A DNA stretch of 64,000 bases from Streptomyces sp. SID8374 (lineage in GTDB: Bacteria > Actinomycetota > Actinomycetes > Streptomycetales > Streptomycetaceae), in the NCBI RefSeq assembly GCF_009865135.1, contig NZ_WWGH01000001.1, positions 3,658,001-3,722,000 of the forward strand. The letters run 5' to 3'. Below, in pieces: positions 16,495 to 25,440 of this stretch (position 1 is the first letter of the stretch; each line of letters opens with the position of its first letter). Both the position numbers and the translations under genes were made by a program. Below the pieces are notes generated by a model, which made no database searches, was not told where the DNA came from, and saw only the letters and a program-made list of their open reading frames with translations.

Positions 16495-17805
16495 ATGCAG
16501 ACCACGCGGGCCACACAGGCCACACAGCACCGCATCATCGTCATCGGAGCCGGATACGCCGGAGCGATCGCCGCCGGCCGCCTCGCCAGGCGGCTGCGCA
16601 GCGAGGATGTCGCCATCACCCTCGTCAACCCCGAGCCGGACTTCGTCGAGCGGGTCAGGATGCACCAGCTGGCGGTCGGCCAGGAGCTCAGGGCCCGCCC
16701 TTTCAGCGAGATGTTCGCCGGTACGGGCGTCCGGCTGAGGCTCGCGAAGGTCACGGCGGTCGACGTGGACGCCAGGACGGTCACCGTCAAGGACTGGCAC
16801 AAGGACGAGACCGGGTCCGGAAACGAGACCGGGAACGGGCCGACCGGGGACGGGACCGAGGAACTCCCCTACGACACCCTCGTGTACGCCCTCGGCAGCG
16901 CCTGGAACACCCAAGGCGTCCCCGGCACCGCCGAACAGGCCCACGACATCGCCGCCCGCCCCGGAGCACTCCGGCTCCGCGAGCGCCTCGCCGCCCTCGG
17001 CGCCGGACAGCCCGTGGTCGTCGTCGGCGGCGGCCTCACCGGCCTGGAGGCGGCAACCGAGATAGCCGAGGCCCGCCCGGACCTCGACGTGGCCCTCATC
17101 GCCCGCGCCGCACTGGGCGACTGGCTCTCCCCCAAGGGCCGCAGCCACCTGCGGAAGGTCTGCGCCAGGCTCAACATCACCGTCCACGAACACACGACGG
17201 TCACCGCCGTAGGCCCCGACCACGTCACGACGACGCCCTCCACCGACAGGCCCGGCCACGTCACCACCGCGTCCGCCACCATCCCGGCCGCGGCCACCGT
17301 GTGGACGACAGGCTTCGCGGTCCACCCGATCGCGCAGGCAACCACGCTGAAGACCGACGCCACGGGCCGGATCGAGGTCGACGGCACGATGCGCTCGCTC
17401 TCCCACCCGGACGTGTACGCGATCGGCGACACGGCCCTGGTGACGGGCCCCGGCGACAAGCCGCTACGCATGTCCTGCGCCTCGGCCGTCCCCACCGCCT
17501 GGCAGGCCGCCGACTCCATCGCGTCCCGCCTCACCGGCACCAAGGCCAAGACCGCGCCGCTGCGCTACTTCAACCAGTGCATCTCCCTGGGCCGCAAGGA
17601 CGGCCTGATCCAGTACGTCACCGCCGACGACCAGACCCGCCCCGCAGCCCTCACCGGCCGAACCGCCGCCCTCTACAAGGAACTGGTCTGCAAGGGCGCA
17701 GCCTGGGGCGTCACCAACCCGACCCTGGGCCTGCCGACTCGGCGACGCGGCGTCACACAGGAGCCGACCCCCTTGCCGCACCACACCACCGCGAACGCCC
17801 GATAA
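16495..17805 (+). CDS. FAD-dependent pyridine nucleotide oxidoreductase (NDH-2-like)
   Basis: A 436-residue two-dinucleotide-binding flavoprotein. FAD site IVIGAGYAGAIAAGRLARR is at about 14-32, the NAD(P) site VVVVGGGLTGLEAATEIAE is near 175-195, and the flavin-contacting VYAIGDTALV is near 305-315. There is no CxxC redox pair, so it resembles type II NADH dehydrogenase or a rubredoxin-reductase-like enzyme rather than a disulfide reductase. The ATG at 16495 has AGGGAG upstream. It is the probable partner of the ECF41 factor and has a perfect Crp palindrome ~75 bases upstream. Confidence 0.88.
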   Translation: MQTTRATQATQHRIIVIGAGYAGAIAAGRLARRLRSEDVAITLVNPEPDFVERVRMHQLAVGQELRARPFSEMFAGTGVRLRLAKVTAVDVDARTVTVKDWHKDETGSGNETGNGPTGDGTEELPYDTLVYALGSAWNTQGVPGTAEQAHDIAARPGALRLRERLAALGAGQPVVVVGGGLTGLEAATEIAEARPDLDVALIARAALGDWLSPKGRSHLRKVCARLNITVHEHTTVTAVGPDHVTTTPSTDRPGHVTTASATIPAAATVWTTGFAVHPIAQATTLKTDATGRIEVDGTMRSLSHPDVYAIGDTALVTGPGDKPLRMSCASAVPTAWQAADSIASRLTGTKAKTAPLRYFNQCISLGRKDGLIQYVTADDQTRPAALTGRTAALYKELVCKGAAWGVTNPTLGLPTRRRGVTQEPTPLPHHTTANAR

Positions 17806-17810
17806 CGCGA

Positions 17811-17840
17811 GAGGCCCCCAGGATTTCTCCTGGGGGCCTC
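17811..17840. terminator. Bidirectional hairpin terminator
   Basis: A perfect 12-bp stem, gaggcccccagg (17811-17822) and cctgggggcctc (17829-17840), with loop atttct lies between the oxidoreductase stop and the 3' end of the convergent tRNA-Arg gene, so it can stop both. Confidence 0.85.
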
Positions 17841-17850
17841 CCACCTGCTG

Positions 17851-17923
17851 TGCACTCGGCAGGATTCGAACCTGCAACCTTCTGATCCGTAGTCAGATGC
17901 TCTATCCGTTAAGCTACGAGTGC
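17851..17923 (-). tRNA. tRNA-Arg (anticodon ACG)
   Basis: On the minus strand the acceptor GCACTCG pairs with CGAGTGC, followed by discriminator A. The D arm GCTT…GAGC, anticodon arm TCTGA-CTACGGA-TCAGA and T arm GCAGG-TTCGAAT-CCTGC all pair. The seven-base loop gives anticodon ACG, expected to be deaminated to ICG and to read CGU/CGC/CGA. CCA is not encoded. Confidence 0.97.
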
Positions 17924-18108
17924 TTGGCGTTCCGGGCTTTTCTGCCTGGTCGGCGTTGCGGGAACAACATTACATGACCTGCGCCGTGACGCGAAATCCA
18001 TTGCCCGCACCGCCTCTGACCTGCGGAAACACTCTTCCGGGGCCGATCTGGGTCACCCCCTTGACCACGCCGTACGGGTGACACGGACGGCGGCCCGCCC
18101 GGAACGGC

Positions 18109-18139
18109 CGAAGCCCCGTGCCAGGGGCACGGGACTTCG
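18109..18139 (-). terminator. Terminator of tRNA-Ser(GCT)
   Basis: A 14-bp stem with one mismatch, cgaagccccgtgcc (18109-18122) and ggcacgggacttcg (18126-18139), with a 3-base loop lies nine bases beyond the tRNA 3' end on the minus strand. Confidence 0.75.
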
Positions 18140-18147
18140 GGGTGGAG

Positions 18148-18238
18148 CGGAGGCGGAGGGATTTGAACCCTCGATGGGCTTTAAGACCCAAACCGCATTA
18201 GCAGTGCGGCGCCATAGACCGGACTAGGCGACGCCTCC
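18148..18238 (-). tRNA. tRNA-Ser (anticodon GCT)
   Basis: A 91-nt class II tRNA on the minus strand. The acceptor GGAGGCG pairs with CGCCTCC, with discriminator G. The anticodon arm CCGCA-CTGCTAA-TGCGG gives GCT, reading AGC/AGU. A long variable arm (TTTGGGTCTTAAAGCCCA) and T arm GAGGG-TTCAAAT-CCCTC follow. CCA is not encoded. Confidence 0.96.
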
Positions 18239-18533
18239 TCCACACACCTCGCGCGGACGCGAGTGGTGCGTGCAGATGATGACACAGTCGAACGTCGTGC
18301 CACCAATCGCCGCTCACGTTACTAGCCATGCGGGGGCCAGGGCAAAGCACTTCGGCGTGGTGGCGCAACGTCCGGGCGGGAGAGGCGTTAGAGAGGCGTG
18401 GGGGCTTCGGCCTCCGTCGGTCGGGTGCGGCCGGGAGCGGTCGGCCCGGTGCCCGCCACCCCGCCGCCCGTCGTCCGTCATCCCTCGCATCCGCGGTCGT
18501 CCGTGACCGTGGTGCGGAGATACAGGAGCCCGC

Positions 18534-19085
18534 ATGTTGCGCCGTCTCGCTCTCGCCGCCGTCGTATCGCTCGCCGCCCTGTCCACCGCGGCGCCCGCCG
18601 CGACCGCCTCCGGTCAGGTGCCCTCCGCCGTGCCCACCGCCGGGCCCCTCTCCTCGGCCTTCCCCGCGCTCGGGCCGCTGCCCGTGCCGCTTCCGCCGCT
18701 GCCCTCGTTCCTGGAGGGCGGCAGCGGTGTGGGCCAGGAGAAGCCCGCCGCGCGGACCCGGCTCACCGTGACCGTGGAGCGCTCCGGGGTCGCCGGGGCC
18801 GACGGGACGTTCGAGCTGACCTGCGGGCCCACCGGGGGCGACCACCCGGAGCGGCAGGGCGCCTGCGACCGGCTCGCGGAGGTCGGGGCTACCCGGGCGG
18901 GGCAGGAGCTGTTCCGGGCGGCGCCCGAGGGCACCATGTGCACCATGATCTACGGCGGCGACGCCTCCGCACGCATCGTCGGGACCTGGGAGGGCCGGCC
19001 CGTGGACACCACCGTGACCCGGGGCGACGGCTGCGAGATCGCGCGCTGGAACAACCTGGTTCCGGTGCTCCCCGATCTCCGATAG
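18534..19085 (+). CDS. SSI-like secreted subtilisin/trypsin inhibitor
   Basis: A 183-residue exported protein of the Streptomyces subtilisin inhibitor family, which blocks extracellular serine proteases. It has a Sec signal of ~26 residues, an unusually long Pro/Leu-rich segment to about residue 65, then the SSI domain. Four cysteines (LTCGP, ACDR, MCTM, GCEI) match the two SSI disulfides. By alignment with SSI the reactive bond would be Met-Ile in CTM|IYGG, a Met P1 that suits subtilisin. The ATG at 18534 follows CAGGAG. The inhibitor domain is full length; the Pro-rich spacer is longer than usual. Confidence 0.92.
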   Translation: MLRRLALAAVVSLAALSTAAPAATASGQVPSAVPTAGPLSSAFPALGPLPVPLPPLPSFLEGGSGVGQEKPAARTRLTVTVERSGVAGADGTFELTCGPTGGDHPERQGACDRLAEVGATRAGQELFRAAPEGTMCTMIYGGDASARIVGTWEGRPVDTTVTRGDGCEIARWNNLVPVLPDLR

Positions 19086-19121
19086 GGCCCTCGCCGATCT
19101 TCGGCCAGGCCTTGCCGTACC

Positions 19122-19153
19122 GCGTCCGCGCACGTCACAGGGTGCGCGGACGC
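19122..19153 (+). terminator. Hairpin after SSI-like gene
   Basis: A perfect 12-bp stem, gcgtccgcgcac (19122-19133) and gtgcgcggacgc (19142-19153), with an 8-base loop lies 37 bases after the inhibitor stop. Confidence 0.7.
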
Positions 19154-19331
19154 TCACGTCATAGGCCGGTGGCGTACACGCCGTGCACAGAACCTTGGTG
19201 AGAGCTCCCCCTCATCCGCCGCCCCCGGGCCCTCCCCTGGCCTTAGACTCCTTCAGTGACAGTCTGCGGCCCGAGGGGCAAGATGGGGCCCGCTGTCGGC
19301 AAGGTGCGGTAACCAGGGAGGAAGCGTCGTC

Positions 19332-22300
19332 GTGAGCAGCAGGCCATCCCGAGGCACTGCTCGCCTCGCAGCCATACTCGATGCCCTTCCGGACGGGCTT
19401 CTGCTCGTCAATTGCAACGGCACGGTCGTCAACGCCAACGCCATCGCCCTTGAGATGTTCGAGACCCCGGGCACCGCGCTCGTCGGTCGTGGACTGCTGG
19501 ATCTGCTGCCGGAGTTCGACTCCAAGCTGATCCCGGGATCGATGCGCCGGCCCGAGGCTGCGGACGAGCAGGGCAGGACCAAGCCGACGCGCATGATCGC
19601 GCGCCGTACCGACCGGCACGAGTACCCGGTCGAGGTCACCAGCGCCAGCCTGGACAGCGGCCAGGCCGCGTACAACGACATCCACTCCAGCTACACCGGT
19701 GACGAGCTGCTCATGCTCGTCGTACGGGACCTCTCCGGCACCGTCGACACCGAGGCCGAGCTGGCCCGTTCGCAGCGCCAGACCGAGATGATCCTGCGCG
19801 CCGCCTCCGAGGGCGTCGTGGGCACCGACACGGACGGGCGCGTCGTCCTCGTCAACCCCGCCGCCGCCCAGATCCTCGGCTTCCGCGCCAGCGACCTCGG
19901 CGGCCAGGAGCTGCACCCGCTGATCCTGCACTCGCGGGCGGAGGGCGAGCCGTTCCCGTACGAGGAGTCGCCGCTCGCCGACACCCTCAAGTCGGGGCGC
20001 AAGCACCGCGTACGGGGCCAGGTGCTCTGGTCCAAGAGCGGCGCCCAGGTGCCGGTGGACCTGACGACCGCGCCCGTGCGCGACGGGGACCAGCTCGTCG
20101 GCGCCGTGATGACTTTCACCGACCGCAGGCCGTACGAGGAGCTCTCCGCCCAGCACAAGAGCGTCGTCGCCGAGCTGACCACCAGCCACTCCGACGAGGT
20201 CACCGCGCTGAAGGAAGCGCACGCGGCCGAGCTGGAGGCGCTCAAGGAGGCCCACGCCGCCGAGCTGGCCGACCGGACCGAGCGGTACGCCGCCGAGCTG
20301 GAGGGGCAGGCCGAGCTGCTCGCCTCCGTGGGCGCCCAGCACTCCCAGCTCACCGCCGTCCTCGGCGGTTCGCTGCGCGGGCCCCTGGAGGAGCTGCGCG
20401 GTGAGCTGTCCATGCTCGCCGCCGACCCGGCGGGGCAGCTGTGGCCCGAGGCCAACCAGATCCTGCACCACCTCGCCGCCGGGTACGCCCGGATGACCAC
20501 GCTCGTCGACAGCGTGCTGAGCTACCAGCGCCTCGACGCGGGTGTGGAGGGGCTGCACAAGGCCCCCGCGATGATCGACGGGATCGTGACGGGCGGGATC
20601 GACGGAGCGGTCGAACTGATCGGGCCCGGGCGCGCCCAGTTCGCCGTGCACGCCCCGCCCATCGAGGCCGAGGTCGACGCGGTCCGGCTCTCGAACGCCC
20701 TCGCCCACCTCGTCGCGGACGTCTGCGGCGTCGACTCGACCGGCAAGACCCGGGCCGTCCCCGGCGGCGGATACGTCGACTCGACCGTCGTCGTGGCCGC
20801 CGCCCAGCGCGGTGACGTCGTACGGATCGAGGTGCGCGGGCCGTTCGCCGGGGGAGACCCGGTGCACGAGCCGATCGTGCGCGGCATCGTCCAGGCGCAC
20901 GGCGGTGTGCTCCAGACCCACGAGATGCCGGGGATGAGCGGCAGCGCGTACGTCCTCGACATCCCGATCGGCGCCGCCTCGGGCACCATCGCGCCCCCGG
21001 AGGCGCCGGTGGAGCCCGCCCCGGCTCCGCCGCCCTCCCCCGAAGGCGTGGGGGCGCCGGGCGTCACCAGCGGCGGGCGGCGCCGGGCCCGCCGGTCGTC
21101 GACCGACGCGTTCCTGGGCAGCCCCGGTGCGCCCGAGGCCGGAGCCGGAGCCGAAGAGGCGGGGGGCGCGGCAGGGCCGGGGGACGGTCCTGTCGCCGAG
21201 CCGACCGGGCGGCGCCGGGCCCGTCGTGGGCCCGCGGCAGCCGAGGAGCAGGTGGCACCCGAGCTGATCCCGGCCCAGCAGGGCGAGGGGTCGGGGCGCC
21301 GGCGCGGACGGCCCAGCCCGGCGGAGAACGCGACGGCCGCGAACGGGACGCCCGCGAGCGGGACGGCCGGGAGCACTGCGGCGGAGAGCGGCCCGCCCCA
21401 GCTCGGCCCCTCCCAGCTCGGTCCGCCCCAGACCCCTGAGCAGCAGGCGCAGCACGCCCAGCACGCTCGGCAGCAACCGCAGCGGCAGGCCCTCGCGCTG
21501 ACCTCCGCCTCGTCCTCCCTGCCGTCCGAGGGGTCCGTCGTCACCGCGGCCGAGGGTGCCCAGGGCGCCGGGCGCCCCCAGCGCGGCCAGACCGTGCCGC
21601 CGCAGGGCGTACCGGCCGACCCGCAGCAGCCCGTACCGCCCGCCGGGCGACGGGCCCGGCGCGAGGGCGAACACCGTCCCGCGCTCCCCGCCCTCGCGTC
21701 CGGCAACGGCGCTTCGGGCCCGGAGCAGGGCGGCCAGCCCCAGGACGAGGCCCTCGCCCTCAGCCAGGCCCAGGCCCAGCAGCCCGGTGGGCGCCGCGCC
21801 CGCCGCGCGCTGGCCGCCGCCCAGGAGCGCACCGCCGCCGAGGCCGGTCCGCGTACCGCCTTCGCCCTGCCCCCCGCCGACGCGGACCGCGTACCGGCCG
21901 CACCCCAGACCCCACCGGGCGCGCCCGCACCCGTACAGGCACCGGGTATGCCCGCGCCCGTACAAAGCCCGGGCGGCGCCCCCCTGCCCGCACAGGCACC
22001 AGGAACCGCCCCCGACGTTCCGGGCGCCCTCGGGGACGAGAGCCACCACGGGCGTACCGCTCCCGAAGCCGGTCACACGCACACGCCCCCGCAGGCCCAC
22101 CCCGTGCCCCCGCACGCCGAGTGGGAGCAGGGCGCGCCCCTCGACGGCCCGGACGAGCAGCCCTGGGGTGCCGCCGTGCCGGAAGCGCCGAGCGCCCCCC
22201 GCCCCGCACCGGACGACCGGTCCTGGGGCGGCAACGGGCAGACCGCCCACGCCACCGGCACCGCGGCCGTCCCGGCGGCGCACCCGGCGGACTCCGGCGC

Positions 22301-23561
22301 GGGCGTTCCGGACGCGCGGCGGCAGCCGCTGCCCGCCGAGGAGCCGATGGCGGGCGCCAACCCCGACTCCACCCAGGGGCGGGCGTTCAGCGTGCGGACG
22401 CTGGGCCAGGGGGTGCCGTTCGCGCAGCACCTCACCCAGCAGCAGAACCAGCCCGCCCAGTCCACTCCGCCCAGCCAGCAGAGCCTCGGCGGGGCCGGCC
22501 GCCGCCGCAAGCTCGCCGCCCCGCCGGAGGGCGAGCGCCCCACGGCCCAGCCGCCCGTCGCAGGCCAGGACCCGACCGCCACCCCCGCTCAGGGCACGCA
22601 GGCCCAGCAGCCCCAAGCACCCCAGCCGCACCCCCAGCCCCAGGCCCCGGAGACGCAAGGACCCGACTCCACCAACCCCGGCTCCGGCCAGTTGCTGGCG
22701 CCTCCGGTGGCCGAGGGGCGCGCGTACGCCATAGGGGCGCCCGACGAGGGTGCCGAGGGTCCGGAGCCGCTGGACGGCCCCGGTGGCGCGGTCGAGGTCG
22801 CCAACCGGCCGCAGCCCCGCCCCCTCGACGACGAGCTGCCGCCCGAACCGCTGGACAACCCGCGCCGGCTGCTCGTCTGGCCCGCCCCCGACGTACCGAC
22901 GCAGCAGGCGCTCAGCGACCGCGGCTACCGTCCGGTGATCGTCAACTCCCGTGAGGAGGTCGACGCCCAGATCGCCGCGTTCCCCGCCGCGCTCTTCGTC
23001 GACCCGCTGACCGGGCCCATCACGCGTACGGCCTTGCAGTCGTTGCGCCAGGCCGCCGTCGCCGCCGAGGTCCCGGTACTGGTCACGGCCGGTCTGGGGC
23101 AGGCGACCCGGGAGGCCGCGTACGGGGCCGACCCGGCCGTCCTCCTCAAGGCGCTGGCCCCCCGCGACAGCGAACAGCACCCGCCCCGCGTCCTGCTGAT
23201 CGAGGAGCACGAGGAGATCGCGGCGGCGCTGGCGCAGACCCTGGAGCGGCGCGGGATGCAGGTCGCGCGGGCGGCGACCGACAGCGAGGCCGTCGATCTG
23301 GCGGGGCGGATGCGGCCGAACCTGGTGGTCATGGATCTGATGCAGGTACGCCGTCGGCGTGCCGGGATCATCGACTGGCTGCGGGCCAACGGGCAGCTCA
23401 ACCGCACCCCGCTGGTCGTCTACACCTCGGCCGGGATGGACCCCTCGGAGCTGCCGAGGCTGGCTTCCGGGGAAACCGTTCTCTTCCTGGCGGAGCGGTC
23501 GACCAGCGACGAGGTGCAGTCCCGGATCGTCGACCTGCTGGCGAAGATAGGCACCAACTAG
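19332..23561 (+). CDS. Giant PAS protein with degenerate histidine-kinase core and receiver-like C-terminus
   Basis: A 1409-residue cytoplasmic protein. PAS domains lie near residues 8-130 and 155-275. A coiled coil with repeated ALKEAHAAELE follows (about 280-335), then a DHp-like region where the H-box His is replaced (GGSLRGPLEEL instead of SHELRTPL) and an ATPase-like region lacking normal N and G1 boxes. About 600 residues of Pro/Ala/Gln/Gly-rich linker (570-1170) contain at least six GRRRARR-type motifs. The C-terminus has two receiver-like domains; the last keeps VVMDLM but lacks the conserved Lys. GTG 19332 has GGGAGGAAG upstream. It is probably a signalling scaffold rather than an active kinase. 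Confidence 0.85.
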   Translation: MSSRPSRGTARLAAILDALPDGLLLVNCNGTVVNANAIALEMFETPGTALVGRGLLDLLPEFDSKLIPGSMRRPEAADEQGRTKPTRMIARRTDRHEYPVEVTSASLDSGQAAYNDIHSSYTGDELLMLVVRDLSGTVDTEAELARSQRQTEMILRAASEGVVGTDTDGRVVLVNPAAAQILGFRASDLGGQELHPLILHSRAEGEPFPYEESPLADTLKSGRKHRVRGQVLWSKSGAQVPVDLTTAPVRDGDQLVGAVMTFTDRRPYEELSAQHKSVVAELTTSHSDEVTALKEAHAAELEALKEAHAAELADRTERYAAELEGQAELLASVGAQHSQLTAVLGGSLRGPLEELRGELSMLAADPAGQLWPEANQILHHLAAGYARMTTLVDSVLSYQRLDAGVEGLHKAPAMIDGIVTGGIDGAVELIGPGRAQFAVHAPPIEAEVDAVRLSNALAHLVADVCGVDSTGKTRAVPGGGYVDSTVVVAAAQRGDVVRIEVRGPFAGGDPVHEPIVRGIVQAHGGVLQTHEMPGMSGSAYVLDIPIGAASGTIAPPEAPVEPAPAPPPSPEGVGAPGVTSGGRRRARRSSTDAFLGSPGAPEAGAGAEEAGGAAGPGDGPVAEPTGRRRARRGPAAAEEQVAPELIPAQQGEGSGRRRGRPSPAENATAANGTPASGTAGSTAAESGPPQLGPSQLGPPQTPEQQAQHAQHARQQPQRQALALTSASSSLPSEGSVVTAAEGAQGAGRPQRGQTVPPQGVPADPQQPVPPAGRRARREGEHRPALPALASGNGASGPEQGGQPQDEALALSQAQAQQPGGRRARRALAAAQERTAAEAGPRTAFALPPADADRVPAAPQTPPGAPAPVQAPGMPAPVQSPGGAPLPAQAPGTAPDVPGALGDESHHGRTAPEAGHTHTPPQAHPVPPHAEWEQGAPLDGPDEQPWGAAVPEAPSAPRPAPDDRSWGGNGQTAHATGTAAVPAAHPADSGAGVPDARRQPLPAEEPMAGANPDSTQGRAFSVRTLGQGVPFAQHLTQQQNQPAQSTPPSQQSLGGAGRRRKLAAPPEGERPTAQPPVAGQDPTATPAQGTQAQQPQAPQPHPQPQAPETQGPDSTNPGSGQLLAPPVAEGRAYAIGAPDEGAEGPEPLDGPGGAVEVANRPQPRPLDDELPPEPLDNPRRLLVWPAPDVPTQQALSDRGYRPVIVNSREEVDAQIAAFPAALFVDPLTGPITRTALQSLRQAAVAAEVPVLVTAGLGQATREAAYGADPAVLLKALAPRDSEQHPPRVLLIEEHEEIAAALAQTLERRGMQVARAATDSEAVDLAGRMRPNLVVMDLMQVRRRRAGIIDWLRANGQLNRTPLVVYTSAGMDPSELPRLASGETVLFLAERSTSDEVQSRIVDLLAKIGTN

Positions 23562-23580
23562 GACCTCGGGACGCACGCAC

Positions 23581-23627
23581 AACAGGGCGGGGGCGGTACG
23601 GAGTTCCCGTACCGCCCCCGCCCTGTT
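23581..23627. terminator. Strong bidirectional hairpin terminator
   Basis: Perfect 21-bp arms at 23581-23601 and 23607-23627 with a 5-base loop (agttc), ending in gtttc. It lies between the convergent PAS-protein and acyl-CoA ligase genes, and its right arm overlaps the parS site by 3 bases. Confidence 0.9.
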
Positions 23628-23638
23628 TCACGTGAAAC
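23625..23638. other. parS: parS centromere site (ParB-binding)
   Basis: GTTTCACGTGAAAC is an exact match to the 14-bp Streptomyces parS palindrome, with t/a on either side extending the dyad to 16 bp. It is intergenic between two convergent genes, where ParB loading should not interfere with transcription. parS sites cluster around oriC in Streptomyces, so the window is likely origin-proximal. Confidence 0.9.
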
Positions 23639-23653
23639 AACCGGTGCAAGGCG

Positions 23654-25306
23654 TCAGAGCTGGGTGACGTCCAGCTCCCCGGCCGCGTACTGCTTCCGGA
23701 TCACCTTCTTGTCGAACTTGCCGACGCTCGTCTTCGGCACGGCGGGGATGACCGACCACCGCTCCGGCAGCTGCCACTTGGCGATGCCCGACTCGGCGAG
23801 GAACGCCTTGAGCGCCTCGTAGTCGGTCCCGGTGGTGCCCTCCTTGAGCACGACCGTCGCGAGCGGCCGCTCGCCCCACTTCTCGTCCGGTACGGCGACG
23901 ACGGCGGCCTCCGCGACGTCCGGGTGGGCCATCAGCGCGTTCTCCAGCTCCACGCTGGAGATCCACTCACCGCCGGACTTGATGACGTCCTTGGCCCGGT
24001 CGGTGAGGGTGAGGTAGCCGTCGGTGCTGATCACGCCGACGTCGCCGGTCTTCAGCCAGCCGTCCTCGCTGAACTTGTCCTCGGGCCGCAGGTGCTCGCC
24101 GTCGGCCCCGCCGTAGTACGCGGCGGCGATCCAGGCACCGCGGACCTCCAGCTCACCGGCCGACTCGCCGTCCCACGGCAGGTGCTCGCCTGCCGGGCCG
24201 ACCAGCCGCGCCTCCACACCGGCCGGGAAGCGGCCCTGGGTGATGCGGTACGGCCACTCCTCCTCGGCGCTCAGCCCGGCGGGCGGGTGGGCCATCGTGC
24301 CCAGCGGCGAGGTCTCCGTCATGCCCCAGGCGTGGCAGAGGCGGACGCCGAGCTTGTCGTACGCCTCCATCAGGGACGGCGGACAGGCCGCGCCCCCGAT
24401 GGTCACGTTGGCCATGGAGGTGAGGTCGCGCGGGTTGGCGGTGACCTCGGCGAGGAGGCCCTGCCAGATGGTGGGGACCGCGGCGGCGTGGGTCGGGCGC
24501 TCGCGTTCGATCATCTCGGCGAGCGGGGCGGGCTGGAGGAAGCGGTCCGGCATCAGCATGTTGACGCCGCTCATGAAGGTGGCGTGCGGCAGGCCCCAGG
24601 CGTTCACATGGAACTGCGGGACCACGACCAGCGTGGTGTCCTTGTCCGTCAGCCCCATCGACTCGGACATGTTGACCTGCATGGAGTGCAGGTAGATGGA
24701 GCGGTGGGAGTAGACGACGCCCTTGGGGTCCCCGGTGGTGCCGGAGGTGTAACACATGGCGGCGGCCTGGCGTTCGTCCAGCTCCGGCCAGTCGTACGTG
24801 GTCGGGCGGCCCGCGATCAGCTCCTCGTAATCGTGCACGCGCGGCGCGACCCCGGCCAGGACCGAGCGGTCGCCCGGCCCCGAGACGACCACGTGCTCGA
24901 TGCTCGGCAGGTGGGGCAGGAGCGGCACGAGGAGCGGCAGCAGCGTGCCGTCCGCGATGACGACCTTGTCGTCCGCGTGGTTGACGATCCAGGCGAGCTG
25001 CTCCGGCGGCAGCCGGAGGTTGAGGGTGTGGAGCACGGCTCCCATGGAGGGAATCGCGAGGTAGGCCTCGACATGGACGGCGTTGTTCCACATGAGGGTC
25101 GCCACCCTCTGGTCGCCGTCGACGCCCAGCTCGTCGCGGAGCGCGTTGGCCAGCTGGGTCGCGCGGGTGCCGATCTCGGCGAAAGTGCGTCGGTGCGGCT
25201 CGGATTCGCCGGTCCAGGTCGTGACCTGCGACTTCCCATGGATCGTCATCCCGTGGTGCAGGATGCGGGTGACAGTCAGCGGTACGTCCTGCATGGTGCT
25301 CAGCAC
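23654..25306 (-). CDS. Long-chain fatty acid-CoA ligase (AMP-forming)
   Basis: A 550-residue ANL-superfamily enzyme that activates a carboxylic acid as acyl-AMP and then acyl-CoA. Motifs are the P-loop [11 protein letters not shown], the GAACPPSL and WGMTETSP substrate/AMP region, KTGDVGVI, the hinge [16 protein letters not shown] and catalytic Lys in GKFDKK. GTG 25306 is chosen because GGGAGG lies about 5 bases upstream; the ATG at 25294 is too far from it. A perfect palindrome 53 bases upstream (25359-25376) is a probable TetR-type operator. Together with the nearby acyl-CoA dehydrogenase operon it fits lipid or steroid-acid catabolism. Confidence 0.92.
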   Translation of the reverse strand: MLSTMQDVPLTVTRILHHGMTIHGKSQVTTWTGESEPHRRTFAEIGTRATQLANALRDELGVDGDQRVATLMWNNAVHVEAYLAIPSMGAVLHTLNLRLPPEQLAWIVNHADDKVVIADGTLLPLLVPLLPHLPSIEHVVVSGPGDRSVLAGVAPRVHDYEELIAGRPTTYDWPELDERQAAAMCYTSGTTGDPKGVVYSHRSIYLHSMQVNMSESMGLTDKDTTLVVVPQFHVNAWGLPHATFMSGVNMLMPDRFLQPAPLAEMIERERPTHAAAVPTIWQGLLAEVTANPRDLTSMANVTIGGAACPPSLMEAYDKLGVRLCHAWGMTETSPLGTMAHPPAGLSAEEEWPYRITQGRFPAGVEARLVGPAGEHLPWDGESAGELEVRGAWIAAAYYGGADGEHLRPEDKFSEDGWLKTGDVGVISTDGYLTLTDRAKDVIKSGGEWISSVELENALMAHPDVAEAAVVAVPDEKWGERPLATVVLKEGTTGTDYEALKAFLAESGIAKWQLPERWSVIPAVPKTSVGKFDKKVIRKQYAAGELDVTQL

Positions 25307-25358
25307 GGCGTCCTCCCGGTGGGCGCTACGCGGCAGTAAGGTTGCGCTGATTCTGCGC

Positions 25359-25376
25359 ACATACCACGCGGTATGT
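25359..25376. promoter_or_regulatory. Palindromic operator upstream of acyl-CoA ligase gene
   Basis: ACATACC-ACGC-GGTATGT has perfect 7-bp arms. It lies in the promoter region of the ligase gene (start 25306), as expected for a TetR-type lipid-metabolism repressor. No such regulator is adjacent, so it would act in trans. Confidence 0.6.
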
Positions 25377-25440
25377 CACTACTCGCGGGAGAAAATTCCT
25401 GTCCGGGAGTCATGTGGGGGAGCGTACGGAGAGGTGCCGA

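Noticed and set aside
19212..23582. 1456-codon open frame antisense to the giant PAS gene
   Set aside because: It is a GC-bias shadow: composition is Gly/Arg/Leu/Val repeats without domains, while the plus strand encodes recognisable PAS and receiver folds.
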